Source of the DNA: Liolophura sinensis
Taxonomy: Eukaryota > Mollusca > Polyplacophora > Chitonida > Chitonidae
Reading direction: 5' to 3'
DNA length: 64,000 nucleotides
Assembly: GCF_032854445.1 (NCBI RefSeq)
Contig: NC_088303.1
Coordinates: 8,751,501 to 8,815,500 of the forward strand
Shown here: positions 11,536 through 24,888 of the stretch, in pieces
Layout of the letters: each line of letters opens with the position of its first letter
Numbering within the stretch: position 1 is the stretch's first letter
Notes under the pieces: generated by a model
What the model saw: only the letters and a program-made list of their open reading frames with translations
What the model was told of the DNA's origin: nothing
The model's database searches: none
Position numbers and translations under genes: made by a program

Positions 11536-14185
11536 TGGACTGTTCTACAACAGGAGGGATGGAGCTCTACGAGCCCACATCATAAGCAGCATCAGCATTG
11601 ATATTTATATATATACATGTGTAAACAATATCAAAAGGCTCACAATCTATATTTATAGTAATGGAAGTCTTCCACATTTCTATGGTCAAAGTTTGGTAAA
11701 TAGGAGTTTAATATGACAAGAGATTTACAAATGTGTTTACATTTTAGCCTAACACAAAATAAAACACTATAGTCAAGGTCAATGAAACTGGAAACAGTTC
11801 TTACCTGGCCACAGTATGTGGATGTTTGGTATAAGTTGGGGAAACTTGATTTCAAGATATACTTTATATATAGGAATAAACATGCCTCAAATCCCAGACT
11901 TTTTTTGGACAAGAAAGTGTCCAAATTTATATTTTTTCAAATTAGATAACCCTGCCTGTATTGCAATGTGGAATCATCTTTTAAATGAAATTAATTGAAA
12001 ACCATGCAAATGCATCTTAAGACTGCAATTTATTTAAAACAATTAAAGTTTTTAATAGAAGTTGTTCAGGAAACCTCAAAAACTTGCAAGCCTTCAAGCA
12101 CTGTTAAGAAGAAAAGCAAAGTTTTCATTGGTCTAAATCATAACATTATTATGAACATCTCTTAAAACAGAAAAAGATTAAAGCAAAAATAACGACAAAA
12201 AACAAAACGAATATGTGTTCTATACATGCTTGTTTCACCTGAACCATAATCCACAGTATAACTCAGTTCAGCTACATGCATCAGCTGGGCAGAAATAGGT
12301 CAGTAAATATTTTAATCAATACTGATCTATAAATTACCACCTTAAATACATCAAACCATGGCAATACTTGAAGTGCATCATGAGCCAAATGAAAGGCATT
12401 ATTGCTTTAACAGAATTACATAAAATTAGCACTTAATTATAATGCTAACATGAAATATACATTAGTCACTAAGAGCCACTTTCAGACATCTTCCATAGGC
12501 GAGAAGCTGTATGTATACACCTAATTTAAACTCAATGACACTTTTATTACTCTGTCCTTAATTATGATGTACACATGAAAATGACATGAAATTTTGATGA
12601 CAATTTTCTACACCACCTACGGACTGGCTATGTGGCACGTTCAGGGTGAAAAGAATAGATCAGCCCTCTAGGCAAGCTTTAACTGGCATGAAAGCAACAA
12701 TTCTAGAGCTCTGGCGATATAATTTTGTTCTTGAATTCCAGTTGTATTTCTACCTTTTAACAGCAATGCAGGTGCATGATTCTGTGGTTATGCATTTAAG
12801 AGATATTTTAGACATATGTGTATATGTATGCATTTAAGCTTAAGATTGTATGTTGTACTTAAAAATTTGTCAGTTATGTGATGACAAGGAGTCATTAGGT
12901 ATTTGTATACAAATTGTATGTTCTTGTGGAAGTGCAAGTCCATGCCGCCAATGTGCTGCCGCCACTGAAGTTTCATGCCAAAGACAGACACCAGACATGA
13001 CACCCCACCAAGTCACCGAGTGGCACCGAGTCAGCTAGCTACTTTTCCTCATGCTCCAATATTTAAGTGATAAGTGCTGTGCGAGGCAGCAATAAGTACC
13101 AATTTTGAAATCCTTGATATGTCCCAGCTCAGGTTTGATTCCTGGACCTAATTTCACAAAGCAGCGTCCAAAACTTTTTTACTGTACATTTGTGGTACAA
13201 TATTTTGTACCACATTATTACTCATCTTCATTCAGTCAAGGTAGCAAAGTCCAAAATCATGTACCTTGATTTACTGAGCCATATTAACTCTTCAAAGCCC
13301 TGAACTTTCCTTCATAAATATGCATTTCACCGTAGTTATTAACACTGACAGGAGTTCAAAACAACATGGGATGTGGCTGCAGTGAAAAGTCTGCTGAGTA
13401 CAGAAAAAATTATTTCACTCTAAGCACAGAAGTGCTAGTCACAAAAATAACTCCCCGCACATTGACGCATTAGGGGCTATTGTGGGAATGGTCAGTTTAA
13501 GGCAAAATAGGCTTGATTGAAATTAGTGGCGAAACAGCAACAACACAGGCTACATCGATCGGTTGTTCGGTCTCTTTAGCCATCATTGGTATTGCCTGAT
13601 AGCACGATTACTTTACACTGCCTGTTCGTTTCAATAAAAGCGCATCCATCACCATTCATAGCACTGCTTATTGCTTTTGTATAATGTTGTGTCAAGGAAT
13701 AAGTCGGATCCGAATGCACATGCATTTGCTTTGAAAGGAAATACGCACTTATAAGGGATGATCAATGATTGCATGGCTGAAAATGCCCTTGAGGAAGCAT
13801 TTGGGTTGCAATAATGCCATTTAAGCTGTTGAAAGAGTAGGTTTCTGAAGACTTTTGTTGTACAGTAAAACAAGGAGATAACGAAGGCAGTATATAGCAA
13901 GTATCAACTTTGCTGACAGGAAGATGCTATTAAGGTACCTTTAATTGTCATTTATGTGCGATTATTGTACATGTACGACATCTTTGTGAAACTGGGCCCA
14001 GGTCTCCCAACTTCGAGGGCAGTATTGAGTTATTTACAGCAAGAACACAACAATCCCCCCCACCCACACACACTAAAACCCCTTCAGTCTCCAAGGGCGG
14101 AACGGCTGTCTTTGAGGAACACCAATCCTATTCTCAGAGTCTATGCAGTTGTAAGTTTATGACGGCCTCACACTCACACTGAAGG
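11536..14185. other. No supported gene; possible inverted-repeat element inside
   Basis: Apart from the possible terminal inverted repeats at 13141-13161 and 13982-14002, described in the findings, I recognise no gene. Plus- and minus-strand open frames of 60-95 codons at 11640-11998 and 12646-13038 look random. Confidence 0.45.
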
Positions 14186-14445
14186 GAAAGAATGCACTCC
14201 CCCTTTAGAGCAACTTCCGTCACTGACAGGCATCCACAGGCATCAAGAGGGAAAGAATGCACTCCCCCTTTAGAGCAACTTCCATCACGGACAGGCATCC
14301 ACAGGCATCAAGAGGGAAAGAATGCAATCCCCCTTTAGAGCAACTTCCATCACGGAAAGGCATCCACAGGCATCAAGAGGGAAAGAATGCACTCCCCCTT
14401 TAGAGCAACTTCCGTCACGGACAGGCATCCACAGGCATCAAGAAT
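14186..14445. repeat. 65 bp tandem repeat, four copies
   Basis: Copies start at 14186, 14251, 14316 and 14381, each beginning gaaagaatgca and containing ctccccctttagagcaactt. They differ from each other at only a few positions, so the amplification is recent. Confidence 0.95.
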
Positions 14446-17400
14446 AAAATGATCAGGGGATTTTCTGCTCAATAGAAATCATCAGAATTTGCCGATGACT
14501 TATAACTGCATTCACTCATCTATTACGCTTAACTGTCCTCCCTTCACTCATCTATTACACTTAACTGTCCTCCCACTACATGTGAGTGGGAGCGTCCTGT
14601 TTGCTGCATTGCTGATTGAGTCTGACGTGTGATTTGAAAAAACAAAACAAAAAAAAAACTTGTGTATGGTGCTTCCTAATTTGCTTAAATGGTATAAATG
14701 TATAAATCAGTGTTTCTCAACTTTAGTACACTTGTCCACTTCAATAGATACTGAAAATGAGACAGGGGTAAAACATGTAATGCACAATACACAGTACGTC
14801 ATTCAATATTTCAGTTCTGTAAAAACCCTTTTACACAGGTAAATATGTTAATCTAATCACACTTTATTTTCATTTATCTCGGGGGAAAAACTTTCCCACC
14901 TAAAGTAATTCGAGTTAAAGTTGTCTACTCTTCATTTCTGCCTTTGTAATGATATTTCGTGGGTTAACTGGGAACATACATGCTGTACTCATTCAGGGAA
15001 ATCCTATAATATAGAATAACGGTCAAGTCAGCCTGGAACCAAGTGGCCATTGGGCGGGAAAAGATATCCCACTGCAGCATTATATATATTCCACTCCGTA
15101 AAGATCATAACTTGGAACAAGTTGACTGCTGTATTTATGGTCAGTTAAAACAGTGGCATACATTTCAGGCCACAATAGCTGACAAGTCAAACAACTTATC
15201 CAGAACAGAATTTACTACATTCCATTAAAATAGAATTCTGGAAAAGACTGCCATCCACTATGCAATCACATTTGCATTGTCAAAAGACTGACCTAGTTTT
15301 CACTTCAACCATCTTTTGAAAAAAAGTTTCTGATTGGAACAAGGATTTTTTCATCTCTCCATTCAAAGAAGGGTCATCAGCTAGGCTGGAAGGAGTTACT
15401 GTAATTCTTCAACCTTTTTGGCACGTTTGCAATGTATTTATTCTGAAGGTATTATTCTGTGTATACTGATAAAATTATACGTTTTATGAAGACCTGAAAT
15501 TGGCCAGTACAATCTATATATTTTTTTTTCTCCAAAATCAAATTCAAAATGTGCATAAATTGCACTGATATTTGCTCTTTCATGTGCCAAAAGGTTGAGG
15601 AGTTAGTAATTCCCATTACTTCTTGGAAACTCCAGTGGGATTGTCACCTTTCAAAATTTGAGTAAAATTTGATGAAACATGCATACAAGATGTATCTAAA
15701 CCTTATACGCCTCCCTTGCCTCCCCTTCAAGACAATCTCATCAACCTTTGATACAAGAGTGGCTATATGTTTTATAGAAAGTGGAGTGAAGACAGATCAA
15801 AGTATATGAAAGACAGACATGGTGGGAGCCTGCATGTCGTTGCAGCTTCCAAGATTAAGAGGTCCCATGGGGGAAGCTATAATCTGACATTCCCCTCTAC
15901 AACAACACTCAAACCAAAGTAGCCATTGAAATGGTAAACAGATTCATAAATTTCTGTCTACTGCTTTTCACTCATTAACACTATAATGAGAAAATCGACT
16001 TGTGAAAAGTTCAAAGGCCTCAAAGCAGACAATATATATCCATGTGGAAATCCTTAGTCTACAGTTTACAATATTTCTTTCTAAGGCTGGGTTATATAAC
16101 ATAATGTCATTGTATCAAACAGAACAATTATAAAGCAATGCATTCCAAACATAAACATGCGACCAAATAGACATGTTTGCCTCAGATCTGACACACACTC
16201 AGTTCAGATTTAACCTATGCTTGTTTAAGGTCTGGCACTTAAGTGTGCATGCTAAGGCTATTATTCGGTCAGTCCTATCTCAGAGCTCCTCCAGCATGGT
16301 CTATTACAACTGTAAATGACCTAAAAATGTCCCCCGCGACTAAACTACAGCTTTTGCCTGATTCTGAGAGCGAATATATTTTTTGATATTTATCTGCCTT
16401 TGAACACTGCACTTTCTTGGGCTTGTTAAGTAACAATAATGATAAATCTTCTCAATATCCACATTATTTAAAAATTAGTGTTATCTACATTACAGTTTTG
16501 TATAGGAACCACACACCTAGCCTCAAAATACTATTTGGTACTGGGTATTATCTGCAAAGTGCTGCCACGTCTCACCCAGACTTGGTTCAGAGCTAGCTGG
16601 TGCCATTGTGGATACTAATGGTATCCTGTCAGGCCAGAAGAGGAAGACCCAATGAAATGCTCAGGACCAGAGCCATTGATTCAACCATAAATGACTTGTC
16701 AGACCTTGATTATATAGGAGATGTACTCAAAGAAACTTGCCATAATATAGTTCACTTAAATATAACCCTACATGTACAGTATGTATGAAATACATGTCTG
16801 AAATCATCATGTAAGGTTTGATTTTAACTGCAAGAACATAACTGAAACTTTAATAGCATTACCAGCTGGTTGATAGAAAAATGACCAAAACAGATGGTTG
16901 GCATGGCAATCATAAATCTAATTGAAACACACAGAGTTAAAATAGTTATAACCTTAATATGAGGTATATTATATAGTTTTTAATATATGTGTTGCATGTA
17001 AAATTATGTTGCGATCACGTGGTTCAATTAAAACGGATGTTGGCAGACCAACAATTTAATAATGAGTGGCCTATGACAATGAGATAAAAAAAAAAACTTT
17101 CGGCTATCTGTGCACAAGTACATTTCGTATCAACAGAGAATTTTTGATGTTGTCTGTAGATTCCAGGTTACAATTCTTCATGGTCTTAAATCTCCACAAT
17201 TATTAGGGATGCGCCACTTCCCCATAAAGGTTTATAAAACAGGCCCGCAGTGCGAAACTGTATCTTTGAATGTTGCTAATGTTAAAGATAAAATCTGACA
17301 TTTAAGCACCCAAATCATACCACTACATTTTCATGTCATTCAAGCTGAATATTTAAAAAAAAAATTAGAGAAACTGCACACTGCATAAAAAAAAAAAACA

Positions 17401-20400
17401 GGATCATATAAATTTTTTTTAACATGGAAAGGTCCTTCAGAACTAATTTACAACTCGTAAAATTTTGAACAAATTTCTTAAAAAAAATTAAATCACACAT
17501 ATTGAATGTTATAACTCAGAGTTCATAATTATAAGATATTGGCCTGGAATAACCTTTAACAGCAGATGAAAAAAGGTTGTGTTAGCTGGAACTCTACATG
17601 CTCCAAGTGATACGTCTACATCTACTGCAGGAATGCCTGTGGTGTGTTGTGGCACTAGGTTGTGAATATTTTACATAGAAATTGTAAAACTCTTCATGTC
17701 TTTTTATTTTGACATTATCGCCTGCACAGGCACGACAAAAGAAACACTGCAGGCAACCTTTCTCTGCTCATTTATTACGAACATGTTGACAAAAATGAAC
17801 CAAATACATTTCAACAGTTTTTGTAAAAGACATGCTGTTCATGTAATTCCCTCAGGGAAACAACGCTAAAGGAAAGCTATCCATATAACACCAAGGCCAT
17901 TCAAACAACCTGAAGATATAGCAGACAAAAACACAAGGTTAGTGTGAATACAATCACAGTGTTCCTCAGCTGAAAGATCTAACAGCTTGATCTAACAGCT
18001 TGATCTAACAGATTGTTCTACAAGTTCAAAAAGGCCCTTTGAAAATAACACAATCTTGCGCCTGAAATATCCGTCAAGATCACAATTGCTTCAGCACTTG
18101 CATGATCATCACCATTATCAAGTGAAAGCTAAGCTCAAGGCAATCTGAGATAATACACACTGATAGAGTTATTCCTCTAGATGAGAGCGGTACAATATCA
18201 CATTATCCAACCCTAGTCACATGCAAAACATGCAGGCAGTGGTGGACAAAAAAAAAAACAAAACAAAACACAGGTATTCATTTGAATTATGTTTTGGTGT
18301 GCTTTTTGATTAGAGTTTTATTATGTTTTACTACATATTTGTTCCATCTCCACTTGAGCAAACGACATGTAAACACAGACATACAGTTATCTAATAGTTT
18401 AACACCTGAAAATCGTTAAGCAACCATCAAATAAATCACTAAATCTCCCCTACAAGAATGACACACTATATGAGGTACAGTGTAAAACAACAGCCAGAAC
18501 ACATGCTTTTGAAGCAGGTTTATTGATTTACTGAATAATTATTGATCTGTCAACATTGTACATTGTATATGTATTAGACAATGCTTAGATGTGCAAATAT
18601 TAATTTTCAGCCCCGTGTCTTAAACACCTGACATTTTAACATTCAATATTCATGCTGTCCATCTTCAGTCTCCCCTTGAGTGAGTTAATAAATGAAGAAC
18701 AGTCTTTTTCAGCAAAAGCAAGTTGCCCACCTGGCGTAAGAAAGTATGTTTTTGTAATGGACTCTTCTGTTCATAAGGGATGATAATTGCCTTGAAAATT
18801 CACTCCCACAAGTGGACTTGCTGGTGCACTTTCCCAAACATGGACCAGCAAATAAAAAGATCATATCAAAATATCACTTTTGATGCTTGAACATCCATTA
18901 TTTCCGGAGGGCATCGGCATACATGTACCTTCCAAACAAACCTCACCCAGTCGTTACACTATCCCCTTCATGCTGAACGCCAAGCGAGGAAGTTACAGCT
19001 TCCTCTCTTAAGGTTTTAGGTGTGACTCCACCTAGGATCTCCTGAAGCGGTGTAATATATAGTTTGCATGAATAAATTTTGTGTCAAAGGCAGTAAATGT
19101 CCAGCTTTCAGCTTGGAAGCCTGAGAGGGTGGTCAATCAGGAAGTCTGCATCTACGAGTGTACATTACTTTTAACCATAGTAAGTAATCCCTTATTTATA
19201 AGTGAGTGCTGACAAGTGTTATGGTCAAAGTACTGGAACCTGAAATGTCCAAATCTTACATTTAAACATTGTTACAATTGTTAATTTTGTTCTTTTCTGC
19301 AATTTTAATGTCACCATATTTTAATCTGTGTGTATCTGGGTACATGTTTGAAGTCCCAGGCTTAAACTTAAAGTATTTTAGTTGTTGCACACAGCATGGG
19401 GGATACAAAATGCCTGTATGCAGTTCCCAATCTTACGACAAAGGTATGGATGTCTATGTCCAATAAAAATGAAATGTATGTATGTATGTATGTCTTGTTT
19501 AAACCTGCCCATCATCAGGTGAGTCTCGACTGCAGAGGCTAAGATTAATGCCGGACTAAGTCCATCTTAAATTACCGTGTTCTAGCCTCATGCATACACA
19601 TGTATCACCTTTGTTTCAGCCCACAAAAGTTGTCTTCAAGAAAGCCATAGAAAGCTGGTCTGGGCCCCTATTAGTCTCCCCAGGTCATTACAGTAAACTC
19701 CCGATCAGAATCTGTCATCAACGTTGTCTACCATTGCCACACAGATAGATTTTATGGCCAAGAATAATGGTCGTTGGTGTGGGGGGACTATTACTAAAGT
19801 TAATAGAAACTACTCCATGACCACCATTACACCAAGTCTGTTATTAGTATAGCGTATCTACAGTAACACACTGATGGCTGTCAGCCATTGCCTGGCACAA
19901 ATCTACACAATCCAAATCCTTCAACCACCAAAATTCTGGCAAAACTTTCCACTCTGTGTCTTAGATAAAATGTACCAATCCAAACAAGGGTTGTTTGGAT
20001 TTAGGAAGGAACTTCCAAGCACTGATGGTAATTATACTCGGACTTTAAGCCAGGACAAAGTAGGACATAAAGCTGTCCAGTCTATACCAGTAAGACAAAC
20101 AATCAAGACTGATACATTACATGTAGATGTACCTGGATGACACAGTTTCACCACAATGTTTACTGGCTGCACATTTAGGCTAACAAACCTTGGCAATCAA
20201 GAGTGCTCTTGAGTGAATAAAACACATTCTGTACAAACACCCAATACATATTTTACATGAAAATGTGCATGGTCAAAAGTCATGGTTCTAGTGAACACCT
20301 CTGTGTAATTTTACACAGACTTGCATGCCACAAAAAATGTTTGATCTGATGATTGCCTAGTTCATGAATTTCTATCACTATCTTTTACCGAAAGAGCTGA

Positions 20401-23400
20401 AAATTCTAAGTGGAATGTCGTGTAGGTTACTAGTAGCACACATATCTCGCGCTAATGATTTATTTACTCTGTCTAATGTTGCTCATGATAACGCAAAACA
20501 TAGTGCATCTGGTGTAACAATTAGGGGCATACCCCAGTATTAACAATTAAACTCCTAACTATTTTTTATTCTTTTGACCTTTTTATCAGAAATAAAAATT
20601 TATTATCCTTCCAACTACATAACAGCTGATTGTGCAGCCTTAGTTTATTAAAGCGTCACATTGTGGTTTGTAAGTTTGGATGTGATGACTAGCAATCTGG
20701 CCAGAAAATTCCTTCGGTGCATGAGTACACTTATTCTACTGGCACACCATGAGCAAACCACTATTAGGCTATATCCACAGTGCTGGACACCCAGTCTCCG
20801 ATGTGGACACAAGAAATGATATGGTGAAATATTTACAACACACTGCCTTCTGACTCATGTCGCAATAAAGTTATACAACTGAACAACCTTGCTGTAACAT
20901 TATATATACATGATGATTTTTTTTCTTCGAAAAACCTCCGTCAAGTTCAGCTAGTGGTGAAATCAGAGGCTTTCCTAATACAATGCCAGAGATCTCTGAT
21001 ACCAGCGGTCTTCCCTTGGCCCCCATACTGCAGGACATCACACAAGAAACTACCGTACCATTAATCCTTTGGTTTCTTATACCCTCATCAGTCACTTGGT
21101 AATAAATCACCGCTCTGTCAGAAAGTGATGTAGTAAGGAGACCAGTGGGAATTGCTCTAATTCAAACACTATACAGTCTGCTTTCTTCCTTCAGGTGGAG
21201 CAATTCCGGTAATTTATGATGCAAAAACATACTAATCAAATAACAGACTATATGCTGCAAAAAACATACACATTACACAATTTGAGCGTTACACTTAGGT
21301 ATAGCTTTTTTACCAAAATCAACACAACAGAGGGATGAAAGACTAGCTTTGGACAGTAACACTGGGAAGCGCTTGTGAATCAGGTAGAACTACACACTAA
21401 TTTATAACTTGTGCACATCAGAATGGTATATATTATTCCAGCAATCTTCATGACCATCTCTTTGGTCAATTATTCCACATCTGAAAGACTTTTGAAATCG
21501 ACTTTTGAAAGAAAATAATAAACTAATTACGCTGCCTACAAAAAAACAACAACAAGAAAACAACTACCAATCAAGCAGATCTTCAAGCAATGCAATTAAA
21601 CTATCTTCAACCATCTCTGACATTGTTTTAAAGCCAACAAAACCATAAGATCATATCAGATAAATCAATAGAATTCTCCCAGGGATTACTTGAAACACGA
21701 CATTCCGACGAATGTTGACACTTAAATCCACTGAAACGACTGCGGTATTAAAGAAGTTTCCAAATAACATTTTCTCCAAATGTTTCAAATCTGTCTGAAG
21801 AAAAGGATGTCAAGCTAAAGAATCTTAAAAATCTGTCTGAAGGAAAGTATGTCAGGACAAAGCATATTATCCTTTTCTTCTAAACTCTTAGGAAAAGTAT
21901 TATATATGTACATGTGAAGGCTCAACACACAGCAATTCTCAAATACCACAAGTTTGTTGTCTGATGTATAGTAATTTCACAACAACTGAAAGAACTGTCT
22001 TTTCCGATAAAAGTTTATTAAAGAGAGAGCAGTCGAAGTTCAATTTCAGCCTTGAACAAAAGGAGAAAAAAAAAGATGAAGTACATGAACCTAACCATTA
22101 AAAACTGATGTTTCTTCTAGCTACGTTGCTCAACCAATCGGAAGCTGTGAAGCTATAACACTTGCTGCAATTTGTCATAACTTTCAAATTTATAGACAAT
22201 GAAAACTGGTTTTATATTCCCCAGTGAACACTGACAATGTTGGCATTCAACGCATAATCCATTTTCCAGAAGACATCAAGTGATTAGATATTGATGGCGC
22301 TTTTATACAGAAATACCAAACAGCACTGACCACAACGGGGAGGGAAAGACTTCAAAAGAAATCAGCCTGCCTATATCCTCTGAGTAGTGACATCTATGGA
22401 TGTTTCCATAGAGTACTTTCCTGAGGGACATCCCCAACTTCCACACACTCTTGACCCGTCAGATAAAGTCATATTTTATTCAATTTCACAAAACACTATT
22501 TTCGTGGAATCATATTCCCATCTGCCACCAATATTTTGTTTATGTCTAAGAATTCACCAAGCACTATTCTTTGTAATCAATTCATTTGTGAGACAGAAGT
22601 ATTGATCTTACAAATTACAAATTACTCTACTGTGCTTGGCTGCATAGAGTTGTACATGAAGACATGATGTAAATGTACATGTAACATGATTTCTTTTTCG
22701 TGTAGACATAGTCAAAAAACAGGTTTTTATTTTTGAAGTCAAGATTTTTGTAAGGACTATACAAATATGAGCTGTTTTGATGGTGTATTAGGTATCTTAA
22801 GTGTATCTTGCACTTACATGGGCCAAACATAGCGAAAGTCACCTACAAAGTGTGAAATGGATGGTGTGACATCACAAGGACATGTTGAGAGCAGTCCTAG
22901 CTGTTTGCATGGCAATATGGAGCACATACTAGTGGTAAAGGTACATGTACCTACAGATTTTGGCCAGGCATAACTTGCCTTATATGGTATAAAATACTAT
23001 AAAACCTATGATATTCTTTCCCACTGAAAGATTAGTCCTTCAGGAAGCATTTTTAAGAAATGTGAGTTAACTTCAAACTGTTGACAAAGACCTGTACACT
23101 GACTAAAGCTCAATCCATCAACCGACTGACCACCTATTACACTAGGGCTGAAATAAACGCTTTCTGTGCTTTGATCACATGTACAAGGTGTACAATCTAT
23201 CATCTGTACTCAGAAGAAGACATTATTGTGCACTCCATGTGGATCAGACATTTCTTGTTCCATATTTGGAAAAACAGGGCACAAAGAGGTCCAACATGTA
23301 GGGCTATCTGGTAGAAGAGATCTGGCCACGGGATCACAAAACAATCTCAAACTTAAGTGAACATTTCAAATCATTTCAAAAGTGAGTTTAATATAGGTTA

Positions 23401-23658
23401 TAATGGATTATGCATTATTTCTAATGTGACAAGGTCAAAATATTGCTTGACAATGTAAATTCTGGGTATGTTATTGCAGAACAAATTTCAGCTAAAAGGA
23501 TGGAAAAAAACATAACAAAATTTAATTAAAATCATTTAAAATTAATGATTAAAATTTTGAAGTTGAAGTTAATTTCCTGATCCCAGGGCCAGGTCAGAAC
23601 GCTCGCTGGCCACACCACCCACCACCAAAACTGAGCCTAAATATCTCAGGTGGGCATA
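14446..23658. other. Long non-coding stretch without a supported gene
   Basis: No exon, tRNA or transposase could be recognised. Minor items are a triplicated 13 bp motif at 17976-18012, a (tatg)n run near 19470-19490, and a C+G-richer stretch at 18955-19045 that may be an old dispersed repeat. If the gene at 27468-32525 continues leftward, part of this may be intron. I did not find the next exon. Confidence 0.45.
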
Positions 23659-24888
23659 AAAAAAGGGCCATACTTTGACACTCAATATCTCCAAAACCCT
23701 CTTATGTCAGCTTCTAAAAATTTACACACTCAAAAGCCATAATGTGCTTAGTAGACCAAATTTCAATTTCATCCTTTAAGATTTCTGTTCATGGGACGAA
23801 AATCAAAATAGAGTCAAACAGCATGTTCTGGAAATTCCAAAATGATGTTCTACCTTCTTTTACTTGAAAAGTTGATCAACTGGTACTCCATCTTCTCGGT
23901 AGACGACACACAAACGTTTCTTCCACGAACTGATTGAGTCCCGAATCTCCCTAAGAGTCATTTTTATCCAGCAGCCCTTGACGCGTGCTTTTAGTTCATC
24001 CTCAGCAAATTTTTCCGTGCGACCCTCATAAACCTTCTTGCTCAGAGAATTCCTCACAAAGTAGTCCATGGGATTGCAGTCGGAGCTCTGCACTGGCCAC
24101 TCGTCCTTAGTTATGAATGAAGGAGTCACTTCCTCAAGATGCTGATGTGTTGCATGGCTGGCATGGGATGGCGCGCTGTCTTGTTCGAAGACAAAGTCAT
24201 TTTCTGGGTACAAATTTCAAAAATCAGGGAGAAGGCCACGATCGAGAGGTTTCATGTAATTTTCGGAATTTACCTTAGTCTTTTTGGTATCAATAAATTA
24301 ATGCTGGTTTTCCCACGCCAACAAACTTCACCAGAAACCATCCACTCCTTTGTAAACTGACTTGATTCATAGTACAGCCTCTTAACATGACTTCCTTTCT
24401 AGAGAACCTGTCCTTTCTAACTTTCTGATCACATTGTCAACGGAACTTTTATTTCAGTTTTACACAAGGAATTCCTTCACAATTTTTGCCCCTCTCCAAC
24501 CCTTTTCAGTGAAACATGCTGCGATTAATTCCTTGTCTGCTGCAGAGAAAACCATCTTGATTCAGCAAAACTTGTGCCTATCTGGCAGAAGGGTTTGTCT
24601 GACACTAGAGCCAGACAATTTTTCCAGACAACACTTGATTGACGTGTGTCACAGACCTGCAGCTCGCACTCTACTCATAACACCTGATAGGTGATGCAAT
24701 GTGGGTCACCAGAACGTGTGCTTTTGAGGCTATGTTTTCATTTTAACCCTGTGTACAGACTACTCTAGGTATAACCTTAGAAATTGGTCAGTACATTAAC
24801 ACAATCATGCCATTTGAATGTCTCAAGTTTGAAAGGGTTTGAACAAAGGATTATGGAGCAATGCAGCATCAAAGTACGGCCCATTTTT
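23659..24888 (-). mobile_element. Mariner-type DNA transposon, complete ends, inactive
   Basis: The element is flanked by TA on both sides (23657-23658 and 24889-24890), the expected target duplication of Tc1/mariner elements. The first 23 bp at the left (23659-23681, AAAAAAGGGCCATACTTTGA onwards) match the inverted right end (24866-24888) with four mismatches. Its length of 1230 bp is normal for mariner. It encloses a minus-strand transposase relic. Ends, target duplication and protein all agree, so the call is firm. Confidence 0.88.
23860..24555 (-). pseudogene. Mariner transposase relic, DD37D (maT-like) spacing
   Basis: The start codon at 24555 opens MVFSAADKELIAACFTEKGW, a typical mariner N-terminal helix-turn-helix start, broken by stops after about 32 codons. 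The same frame resumes with KSSVDNVIRKLERTGSLERK. The region carrying the first catalytic Asp appears deleted. A later part, with an internal stop and a frameshift, continues into a 117-codon open stretch (24213-23860). This contains FEQDSAPSHA (second catalytic Asp) and CNPMDY (third Asp) with 37 residues between the two Asp. That spacing is the DD37D signature of maT-like mariners. About 232 codons remain against roughly 350 in active relatives. It is a fossil. Confidence 0.88.

Noticed and set aside
13649-13900. 83-codon minus-strand frame inside the possible inverted-repeat element
   Set aside because: Checked for a transposase; no catalytic motif or recognisable similarity.
20871-21110. 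79-codon minus-strand frame in a less A+T-rich stretch
   Set aside because: No family recognised and no matching splice context for the coiled-coil gene.
24434-24694. 86-codon plus-strand frame
   Set aside because: Antisense shadow of the N-terminal part of the mariner transposase relic.
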